The notes below the pieces were generated by a model. It saw only the letters and a list, made by a program, of their open reading frames with translations, had not been told where the DNA came from and made no database searches. Shown here one piece after another: positions 1-9,703 of a stretch of 64,000 bases of DNA. Every line of letters starts with the position of its first letter. Within the stretch, counting starts at the first letter, position 1. The stretch spans positions 186,001 through 250,000 of the forward strand of contig WBMV01006665.1 of NCBI GenBank assembly GCA_013396655.1. The letters are read 5' to 3'. Position numbers and translations under genes: made by a program. Source of the DNA: Campylorhamphus procurvoides (lineage: Eukaryota; Chordata; Aves; Passeriformes; Dendrocolaptidae).

Positions 1-148
1 AGAATGTACCACTTTCAGGGACATGGCTTAGAGTGTAGATGTGGTGCTCAGGGACATGGTTTAGTGGTGAACTAGGCAATATTAGGTTTATGATTGGACT
101 CAATGATCTTAAAAGTATTTTCCAACTTAAATAGTTCTATGATTTATG
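1..148 (+). mobile_element. CR1 LINE 3' end, cut by window edge
   Basis: The stretch reads like the 3' terminus of a chicken-repeat-1 (CR1) LINE in the plus direction. It contains the family's phrases 'gacatggtttagtggtgaac' and 'ttggactcaatgatcttaaa', followed by 'ttttccaactt' and a decayed 'ttctatgat' terminal motif. The 'agggacatgg' phrase occurs twice (near 18 and 52), a small internal duplication. The rest of the element lies left of the window. It is non-coding here. Identification rests on remembered CR1 consensus, not on a search. Confidence 0.8.
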
Positions 149-680
149 TTTTCTTATAGCTGTATATTGTAAGCTATTTAACATTTGTTTCATAGAAGTA
201 TTTTCACAGATTTTTACAATATTCAAATAAGAAAGGAACTAAAAGTTGGAAACAAGGCTCAACATATTAACGTATTATGTTTTTATTAATTTACATGAAG
301 TGCTGAGATATACTTGTAAATGCAGATTGTGAGAAAATTGCCGCAGATGGTTTTGCAGTTTGATGTCTCTGTTGTGCTACTAAGTTTGGAAAGCAAGATT
401 TTGGAAAGAAGGAAGATAATTTTTTTTCTTCTGACATGAAGTATTTCACATTTCATATGGAATATGTGTGCATATGTTGCCTTAAACTGCTGTAAAGGCC
501 CCTTTTCCCCATCCTGCAAAAACACCATTTTATGAACTCTAGCACTGTTTCCTTCTGTGTCTGATAAGATGGAGAGATATAAAAACTTTAAAAGCCACAA
601 CTTTTCTCATCACCCACACAAAGCAAACGCTGGAATCCTATGGTGCAGAAAGGCCTCCCTAAATCTGTGATACCCTCGGT
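149..680. other. Unique intergenic sequence, no feature seen
   Basis: AT-rich DNA with no recognisable repeat or coding signal. An open frame of about 100 codons on the minus strand (286-600) has no familiar domain and is judged chance. Confidence 0.5.
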
Positions 681-865
681 GGCAGGAGCGGGGGAGGGAG
701 CACTTGCAGGAGCAGTGGCAGGAGCGGCAGGAGCAGCATTAGGACCAGGCGCAGCAGCGGCAGCACGAGCGGGAGCAGGCGCAGCTTTCCCCCGCCGCCT
801 CCGGGCGGCACTCGCGCTCCGACACCGGGCGCTCTGCTATTCCCACCCTGCAGGGCCGCTTCCCA
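681..865. other. GC-rich, CpG-containing patch in intergenic DNA
   Basis: About 185 bases are strongly GC-rich while the flanks are AT-rich. The left half is built from imperfect 'ggcaggagc'/'ggagcagc' units, an irregular minisatellite. The right half holds many CpG dinucleotides, such as 'cgccgcctccgggcggcact' and 'cgctccgacaccgggcgc'. An Ala/Gly-rich open frame crosses it on the plus strand (640-876), as expected from GCN-type repeats, so it is not evidence of a protein. It could be a small unmethylated island or promoter of a non-coding RNA, or a leftover of a GC-rich retroelement. The sequence alone cannot decide. Confidence 0.6.
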
Positions 866-1239
866 TCAGAAACTAATCCTCTTTTCAAATCTGTATCTTT
901 CCTAGAACTATCCCTGGAAAACTAGGGGAAAACACAAGAGCTGTGTAATATCTCTGCAATAACTCTTATGCTTGGCTCTGGCCGAGATGGAAGTGCCAAG
1001 AGAATGGCTTCCCATGGTAACTCAGAATTTCTAATTCTGCATAAGAATATTAAAATAAACACATGCACATATTATTGTTTTGATTTTTTTCAGAGATAAA
1101 CCCTAAGGGCCAGTATTCTTTTTATTAAAAATGCTCTTATTCTAATCCATAGGGGAAAAAAATAACACATGATTATGCATTTTACTTTCATGGGTAAAAT
1201 TCCTTAGACAAGGTTTCTTGGATTTTATTTTTACCTTAC

Positions 1240-1272
<33 letters not shown>

Positions 1273-4200
1273 AACTCATTGAGGCAAAACCCCAAAATCT
1301 GACTCTTCCTTCGTAGTTCTGTGCCAGAGTGGTTTTGGAAATAAGACGCTATTTTGTTTCTAAAAGCAATGACAGCAGAATCTCTCATCTCTATTTAAGC
1401 TGCAGACCATTTTTCTTCAATCAAGTAATATTTGATTTCCTAGATAATGTTTAATATGTGGGAAATAGAAACTGCCCTTTATTTTGTGCCTAAACTGAAT
1501 CTGAATTCATAAAGATTCTGAGGTCTAAACTATCTTTAACATGAATAACTGTCGCCTTTACAGTACTTTTTATAATGTGAGGAACTAGGAAAAAATATTC
1601 TGTCCTCATTATTACTTGCATATGAAGGGCTTTTTCTGACCAGAATTTAGGCAAAATGAAGTACATTAAATTCTTTATAAAAAGATAGACTTTCATTAAA
1701 AATATCAAACAATCTTTCTGCCTCCAGAGGATGCCTTTTACCCACAAATCTTCATTTGATTGCTCTCAAAGGAAGCCATGGCCAATTTTGATCAACAAGT
1801 CTATTTTCCAAAAGAGTTTATTTTGGTTCTTGTTGCTTTGAGAAGATGTTTTGAAGATTTGCATGATGTGTGTTCTTTGTGATATTTAATCTGTTAAACT
1901 TCTGATGCAAAACTTGGCAAGAAGTCATACATGAACACAGTAGCTGTTAGATAATAACATTCTATAGTACCCTGCTAAACAGTGACAGGCTGTTTAGAGA
2001 TTACAGATGCGATGACGTCTCCTCTTTCCTCCTGAAAGACTAGTAATAGTCTTCTTCCTCCATGATGATAGTCCTGGTGTCTTCCTGTGGAAAATAACAG
2101 CAAATCAGCACAGTGGGGCTGGAGGGCAGCTGATCCAGAAAAGTGTATGATGAAAATGGTATTTAGAAAAGCAGGTCCATTAACTGGAAATGGACTGTAA
2201 AGGACCATTATCTAATAACATGGCATTTCAAGAGTAATTCAGAGCTGGCATTAGGGCCCAAAGTCTACATGGTGTGGATATAAGCCACAGATCAGAAACT
2301 TCAGACAACTTTGATGATATTCCAGAAGAAGAAAGGGTGGTTAGTTTTGGTTAGCTTTGTCCCTCAGCAAGCACCCACAAGTGCATGAATCACATTGTGC
2401 AGATGTGTTTCTGTGTTACAGTTTATTGTTGCATCTTCATTAGTTATATTAATGCATTTCTAATCAAGGGGTTTGTATGATTAATGAATACATCAGTATT
2501 TTTCATAGGGCTTGAGATTAAGGAAGAAAAGATTCCAGGCAATCAAAAAAAAAAGTGTTTTTTTTATTCCTACTGAACAAAGATGGCAATAAGTAAAGAA
2601 CATACTTTAGGGAAATCTGCTTGTATAAACTACAAAATAATGGAAAAATATTAATCTTTTTTAACAACTCTTTGAGCAATAGAGTACTATTACATTAATT
2701 TAAAACTGGCAGGCAACATACTCCTCTTGAAACAAAAGAGCTATAATTTTAAAAATGCTAGAAATTAAATTCAGACGAACAGAGGCACAGGCAGATGAAA
2801 GGTGTTCAGGAAATCCTAGGAGGTAATGTGCTCAAAGCAGTCCCCATCTCCATCTCTCTGAAGGCAGTAGAGGAGAATGTTTTAGCAAGGATTATTATTA
2901 AAAAGGAATTGTTTTCATGCTTCTTGAAGGCAATATTTGATAATGTAACAAAAGGGACTCCAGCACAGCTCTTTGCTGCTGTTCTATCTGTACTATGTCC
3001 CTCTCCAGTAACATGCTTCACTGAAGTCCCTGGACACTCTATTGCCTTCTGCAGGGGTGGAGATGAAGCCTGTGCTCCCTTTTCAGTTTTCTTCTCTAGG
3101 TAAGAGTTCTCTTCTTCATGCAGACTACTTCTGCCATTGCTAAGCAAATGATAATAAGAACGTGGTAAACTGCACTTAGTTTTCATGTTAACAAGAATGA
3201 AAATACTTCTGCTCAGACTTCTGGAATGTTGTTGCCCTACTTCTCCTCTGGGGAGTGTCTTATCCATTAGGCCTGGACAGACTAGAAAGAAATGAAGTGC
3301 TACTATTCTCTTGGCAACATTTATTACAGGCATGGAGGGCAAACAACAGTCATTTGCGCCCTCTGAGCATTGCTTTGGCTTCCAATTTACACAACAAAGA
3401 AAACCAACTTCTTTGACTTCTATTCAGTTTTATGGTACACAGAAATCTGTATAAAGTTTAATGCAAATTTTAGCATTCACATTGCAGAACTCTGTTCAAC
3501 AAAACACTCCATACTTCCTCAAAGTTTTATACAATTTGAGCCATCTCTGGCTTGATTTAAATATTTACCTCTTGAAGGTTCAGCTTTATTTAACATTACA
3601 TTTATTAATGCATCTTTGAGCTAATACATCTTTCCCATTGTTTTAGTTACACTCTTGGTATCTTCCACTATTATAAACATTTTTGTTGTGCAATGCCTGA
3701 ATATTTCCACTTGTTTTGTTCAGAGTGCCTGAATTAAAGGACAGCATGGGGTATGAGGATTTTACAAGCAGACTGCAAGTCAGGAAAAATGCATGAGGGC
3801 AAACAAACATGAGCCATGATTGATGATTCCATGCGGAAACTGAACATTTTCAAAAATTTAAATTCTTCGGGCTTGACAACTGCTTGAATACGTAGCATTA
3901 ATCCTAAGTAAGGATCCCAGCTCTACTAAGTATTGTAGCAGACAGCATATATCCAGAAGAGGGCAATTTTGGTGTCTCCTGGGCAAAAGTGAGTGGAACA
4001 GGACTCCCTCTGTAGCACTTCCAGGGTGCCTGAACTCCTCCTTCACAGCATGAACAGCTCTGATGCCCAAGCAGCAGTTTGCTCAAACATGCCTGGCTGA
4101 TTTTGTAAGGCTCATCCTGAAGAGAGGTAGAGATTCAGTTATGGAAAGTGCTGTCTGTGACACTGCCCCAATTTTGGCAGAGACCCAGATGTTTTCCCAT

Positions 4201-4329
4201 ACAACCTCACACCACTGCCAGAGGCAGGGGAAGGAGCTCTCTGGCCTTGGACAAGAAGGACTCAGTGAAGGGAACCCATCCACCAGTCTCATTGTTGTGG
4301 GGTCAGAAGTGAGCAATCTTCCATGTGAA
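866..4329. other. Intergenic stretch, mostly unique
   Basis: AT-rich DNA with a (TA)n tract listed separately. A minus-strand open frame of 178 codons (2806-3342) lacks any recognised domain and is probably chance. A weak splice-acceptor-plus-short-frame signal at 2040-2084 is discussed as a finding. Nothing else is identified. Confidence 0.5.
1240..1272. repeat. (TA)n microsatellite
   Basis: A run of alternating T and A, interrupted once by a C ('tatatataca' then pure 'ta' repeats). It is a simple dinucleotide repeat likely to vary in length between individuals. Confidence 0.9.
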
Positions 4330-4538
4330 TCTCCCTCTCTTTTATATATTTTTGTAGTTAATACTGTTGCTGCTCCTGTTCATATTCTTATCTCATCACT
4401 CTTTCCAGTAAATTGTTCTTACCTCAGCCCGTGATCTCTGTCTTTTTTGTCTCCTATTGGAGTGGGGGAGGGGAGTGGTTCGTGGTCTCTTTTTAGCGGG
4501 AGTACTAAATTGGGGAATATCATTCCTAAACCATGACA
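4330..4538 (+). mobile_element. LTR 3' portion (avian endogenous retrovirus type)
   Basis: The segment resembles the R/U5 end of an LTR family I know from bird genomes. It has a degenerate poly(A)-signal region ('agtaaattgttcttacctca', near 4408), then 'gcccgtgatctctg', then a G-rich 'gtgggggaggggagtgg' block. It ends in 'taaaccatgaca' (4527-4538), close to the usual 'ttaaaccacgaca' LTR end. The U3 part to the left was not recognised, so the start is arbitrary. No internal retroviral genes follow, so it is a solo LTR or fragment. The element at 30299-30805 belongs to the same family in the opposite orientation. The family assignment is from memory. Confidence 0.55.
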
Positions 4539-7500
4539 GACATTTTGATGACCATCCATGCCCTCTTTACAGATATGGAAGGATTCACTCCAGGTTATTA
4601 TTGTCTGGGCCTCATTAGAGGCCTTGTTTTGGCTTTATCCCAGGAAGTTATTTCTGCCAGTGATCCTTTAATTTCTTTTATCCTTGGGGACAAATTCCTT
4701 TCTCTTTGCAAGTGCATAACATACAAGTGTCATGTAGATATGGTACTCTCTGACTGTTTCCCAGCTACAGCTGAACATGTGTCTCTCCCTTAAATGCTCA
4801 GGATCTCCAGAGGGTTCCCAACAGAAGTAGCAGAAAGCAGAATGACTGCACCATCAGCAGTGTTATGTTACTACTTCTTAACATCAAGAAGATAAATTCC
4901 TGTCTTTTCACTAGTTTTTAATCAGAACAATGACATCTAGTCAAAATGATCCACACACAGATGTCTAGCAAGTAATCAGAAGAGTGCTAGAGAACAGCGT
5001 TTGGGACACAGCCACATCCATCTTTAGGCCCCAGTTTTTTTCAAAATCTGATACACTGATCTGAGGGAGAAAGTCAAGCATGAAAATCCTCTTGATGGGA
5101 AAACCACTTTCCCTCATGCACTTCCCTCTAATGACACACCTCCCTCTGACTGCTTCCCAGTGCAGGCTGTCAGACAGAACGCCAGCCCTGCATAAACAGG
5201 TTTCCTTGCAGAACATCGTGGCCTCAGTGCTCACCCGAATGACTGGTTCTTGAGAAGAGGATTAACAGTGCAATACCCCACAGCTGCAACAAGTTACAGT
5301 AATTCCAGTTGGTTGAGCCAGCCAAGCTGCAATATCAGCTCATCTGGTCAAGTGCCAACTTGTGGGCTGCAGGAGCACTGGTTTGCACTGGCTCTGCTGT
5401 GGCATCAGGCTCAAGTACAGCATGTTCATCCAAGGCCCCCTTAAAAACCCAGGCTTACAGTTAAATGGATTTGAATTGAATCTTACTGAAGGGTATCATG
5501 AAAGATCCCGCAACACAGAGGCATTTGAGAACTCAGATTTTTGAGAAGTGAAGCACCTGTTTCTATCTAGATTTCCACTACTGTCTGCAAAAATTTTACT
5601 AGCTACCAGTTGACACAAAATTTGAGATAGTAAAATGGAAACACTAAATGAGTTCCTTATTAAAAGCAGCCTAATTAGTCTTTCTTTTAAAGTGCTCCTG
5701 TTACATTTCCAATCAAAGATTAAAACTCATTTGTTTCTGTAGCACTCTTGTCAAATACATAATTTTGGACAGTAAAGTACCTGTAAATACTTGCACACAT
5801 CCTCAGATAAAATTTTGAGGAAGCAAAGAACAAACCAAACAGTCAATTTTCTTTACTGCCTCGTTAAAAAGGTAACTTTATGGGGAGTTTTAGATAAAAC
5901 AAAAAAGTTGTCTAAAGTTCCGATCTGTTCAGAACCTTTTGATTACTTCTCTAACCTGAGTGTTCTCAGCAGTTCCCTCAGCTTGGCACTATTTCTCATG
6001 TCAAGCATCTGAGGGCATGGATACTTTCCAAATTAAAACTACAGTTGTGCTCAATTCATTTGAAACATGACTAAAACATTTTGCTACGATTCTCTCTGTA
6101 ATATCACATTAGCTCAACCTACCTTTTTTTCTCCTGCTACAGACTTTTTGATATATATTCCTGTTTCTTTGATCCTAAGCAAGAGACCATGCACTGCAAG
6201 ACCGATTCTGAAAGCTCTCCTAGGCTGGCACAACTCCATAAGCCAGAGATTTATGAATCACTAAAGGCTAATTTTTTTATGTAGGCTGCCTTCAGCATTT
6301 CCCACAAGGATTCAATAAATTTGAAAACCAGTTTTTGGAAATATTGCAAAACAAGTAAATACAGAAAGAAGAATTTTGCATGCAAAATTGGGACCTCAGC
6401 ACTATTAACTCTACCAGTCTATTTCAACCTGCACTGTTGTGGGCAACAGAGTATATAGATTTGGGGACTTTTGCTGGAGTGCCAACAGACACAAACCTGC
6501 TTTTAAGAGATTCGATATTGAAAAAAAGAACATGCACACATACACACACACACAAAAAAAATCTTCATACAAACCCCTACCCCACTCTGTCCTCAGTCTC
6601 TGTTTTCCTTCTTTCTGCTGTACATCAAATCCACCTAAACCCATCCAGTGAGACGATGAGCCACAGTCCCTCAGGCTGCATCCCCGCCCCAGCATCCTCG
6701 AGGATGTACCTGCACCAGTCTGAGTCACTCAAAAGATCATGAGTGTCCATACCCTCTTCAGCATGGAATGTATCCTGCTCCAAGAGTGCATCTTCAGTCT
6801 CCAGAAGTTGCCACTGTCCTACTACAATATTTTTGAATGGCAGCAACTGGGGGCTTCTGGGTTAAGCTGAAGTTTTGGTGAGGGATGGGTTTTCCCACTG
6901 TTGGCAACACTTTTTTTCAGAGCCAGCTGGAAGCAGTTGTCAACATCACAGTGCAGTTCATGGCCTTCCCACACTGGCCCTTCTGAGACTTAAAAGCTGC
7001 AAATTATGTCACTTATATGCCAACAATAAATTCAGAATAAATTAGTGTGCACTGAAAAATAAAACAGTCACATTTGACAAGGCATTTTGAAAATAGCATG
7101 GAATTGTTACTACCTCCAATATTTATGTCATACTTTAATGTTTCATGCTACCAAATATTTCTCATCAAAAGAATCCTTTGAACTTGTAATTTGTGGATAA
7201 ATGAGACATTTAATTTTGGGGCTTTTATTTGAAAAGTCCTTTTGCCAATTAAAAGGCACCAATCATATCCCAGTCCTGGTTAGCAATTTGCCATCATCTA
7301 CCTTTGAATCATTTACTGAAACACACATCTCAGGGTAGAAATAGTTTGGAGTTTTTTTCCCCAAGCAAAATGCAAAAATTAAAAGCCTGGCGTTTTCTCT
7401 AAAAAGCTAAATAACAATCATGAAACTCACAACCTTCTAAGCAGCAATTTGGATAATTGGCATTGAACATGTAAGGTATTGAGTCTAAGCCAATGGTTTC

Positions 7501-8710
7501 CAGCGCTGTTGAGCAGTTCATGTTTGCACATATGCTTTCTATCTCTTCCATGATCCAGAGATCCAGGATTCGCTAAAATAATACTCTTGGAAAAAAATGT
7601 GGGGATTTTCAGAAAGTTGAGGGCTTATTAAGCTTATACTAGTTTTTCAGTGGTTCTTGTCACACACTGATGAAAAACTGCCCTTGCAATTATACATTTT
7701 CATGAAAACCAGAAAAAGGACTTATTCCCCAAGAAGGCAACAGGTTCACCTACACATACCTGAAGGGAAGAAGTAAAGGAGAGCTCATCTACAAGGCCAA
7801 CTTTTTAAAATTAAATAGTATCTTTGTGTTTCCATTTACAAAGAAAATACTGTCAAGATTCAGCCATGTATCAAATCTTCAACTACTTACTTAAATGTGT
7901 CATATGCTTCCCAGTATGGTACATAACTTTGAACAGCTCTACAGATACAGCTGGTCATAGCCTGCAAGATGTACTCCGTTCCTCTTCAGATCTGTGTCCT
8001 GTGCAGCTGCCATTTTTTTGTTCAGTGTATCCACCATGTCTTTATTACTGCTGCTATTAAGCAGTTGTTAAAGATGTGAGTAAAACACATATTCTAGATG
8101 TGCTTTGCTCTGAGGGTCAGAAGTTGAATGGTATCTACCCGTGGAGAGACGTCACTGACTAATAGCACTTGGGAGCCTGTGCTGCTTGTTACACCTGATG
8201 TTATCTTCCAGGAGGTTTAAGGATAGGATTCTTGCTGCCTTAAGATCATACTGTTCTTCAGCTTGGGCTGAAAATTTTGGAATGTGTTTTTGTCTTCATC
8301 TGCATCTGACTGAGGACCAGTATTCATTTTCTCAAAAAAATTGGATGATTTTTTATACACCAGACTAGTCTGTATTTTTACAGATTTCTGCCTGCTCAAA
8401 CTCCTACTGATTCACTGAAGGACCTTCTGGGAGCTCACAAACAAAAGGAACACAGTCATGTCTAGTAGCTTCATCTCAGCAAATTCTACAGGTTCAGATG
8501 CAAGACCTAATTAATATCCCGTACGTAGACATCAGTGTCAGTTCCACTCTGAAGATTAATGCAACATAGTAGTACATACATGGTGGAGTACTTGTTTCTG
8601 AGCTACTGTAATTTATAAGCTGCTAAACACAGATACATTTCCATCTATTTCAATTCTGATGAATACGCATGACTCTCAACAAACATAGTTGAGGACAAAA
8701 GCAGGTGACA
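4539..8710. other. Intergenic stretch, mostly unique
   Basis: AT-rich DNA with a short CA repeat listed separately. Open frames here are short (120 codons or fewer) and carry no recognised motif. No RNA gene or transposon was recognised. Confidence 0.5.
6533..6558. repeat. (CA)n microsatellite followed by A-run
   Basis: A short alternating C/A tract ('acacacacacac'), running directly into eight A residues. Simple sequence repeat. Confidence 0.85.
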
Positions 8711-9263
8711 ACTGTTGAGGAATACATTTAGAGCAGGTAGCTCAGTGTCCAACTGCAGTGAGAGCTGCAGGTTGAAGTCTGGGAAGCAGAAACCTGAGCC
8801 CAAGGCAAGAGGCTGTGAACTGCCAACCCCTTGCATAACAAAGTGCCCCAGGGACCTTGGTGTCAGCCAGGGCATTGGACACTCAGAGACACAGTGGGAG
8901 CTGACGATGCCCAGACCTTCATGCTAAGACTGCAAGGGTATAAAAGCCCAGGGGTTCCTTTTTTCAGGGTCCCTCTTTGGAACCACACAGCTTGAGCCGT
9001 TATTTTGTTGTTCAGTTATTGTACTGTGATTAAACTATTTTAAGAACCTGGACGTCTGAGACTCTGCTATGGGAAACCCAACCTCGAGCTGGTAGGGAAA
9101 CCTGGTCTGCCTGTGTGAGTGTGGGGTGTGTAGCTTCAAAGGGGCTTCAGTCCAAGCTCACATAGTGCCAGAGTGACTGACAGAGGGTCTCCTGGATGGT
9201 TGTACAGGGAAGTTTCAGTCTGTGGAGAAAGTGGGTGGGAATTCCAAAGTATCTGGCTACCAC
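8711..9263 (+). mobile_element. Probable solo LTR of an endogenous retrovirus
   Basis: The layout is that of a retroviral LTR on the plus strand. A GC-richer U3-like block is followed by a TATA box ('gggtataaaagccc', about 8938-8951). An R-like stretch begins about 25-30 nt later, with an 'attaaa' poly(A) signal near 9029-9035. A U5-like block then starts 'ggacgtctgagactctgc' and runs to 'ctaccaca' near 9263. The termini (TG near 8713, CA near 9263) are a guess, and no clear target-site duplication was found. No gag, pol or env reading frame lies beside it. It differs from the LTR family at 4330-4538 and 30299-30805. A host promoter with a nearby poly(A) signal is the alternative. Confidence 0.5.
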
Positions 9264-9570
9264 AGTTAAGTTAAAGAAGGCATGTGAGTCAGTTCTCAGC
9301 AGTAGCACCTCAACTGTGAAGACACATTTATGTAAGAATTAAAAATTACTGGCTGTGCATTGCCCTTCTTTCTGGCCATATGAATATCTAGTCCGTCAGG
9401 AAAATAAATACATGCAGAGGTATCATGGTAGCTATTCTCACTTACATTACAAAAGGCTTAGCTCACACTTAGCTGGATTTCTACATCCAATGAATGACAA
9501 AAGTATTGTTCAATAGGCTAGGCTAAGCAAAGCTCTAATAAGTCAGGACTGTATATATACAGAAGTGGAT

Positions 9571-9703
9571 TGTCTCTTAAGTCTCACTTGGACACATATT
9601 CTTCATTTCATGTAGAGGCAACTGTATAATTTTGAGAGTTTTAAAATTACTATTGCCTCTACATGAAATGAAGAATATGTGTCCAAGTGAGACTTAAGAG
9701 ACA
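9571..9703. repeat. Perfect 51-bp inverted repeat (hairpin)
   Basis: The left arm 9571-9621 begins 'tgtctcttaagtctcacttg'. The right arm 9653-9703 is its exact reverse complement, 51 of 51 positions, ending 'cttaagagaca'. The 31-nt spacer (9622-9652) contains a second small inverted repeat, 'taattttg' versus 'aaaatta' (core 7 bp, 9627-9633 and 9643-9649). Pairing stops sharply at both outer ends (T opposite T just outside). No target-site duplication flanks it, so a MITE is not supported. A transcript would form a nearly continuous duplex about 58 bp long. Origin is unknown: recent fold-back duplication, hairpin RNA gene or assembly artefact. Confidence 0.95.

Noticed and set aside
640..876. 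Ala/Gly-rich open frame of 78 codons
   Set aside because: Explained by the GCN-rich minisatellite composition; no domain and no splice or translation context.
2806..3342. Minus-strand open frame of 178 codons
   Set aside because: No recognised motif, low-complexity hydrophobic and basic mixture, overlapping open frame on the other strand; likely chance.
9571..9703. Inverted repeat as a MITE or bacterial-type terminator
   Set aside because: No flanking target-site duplication and no T-run; the sequence context is vertebrate intergenic DNA.
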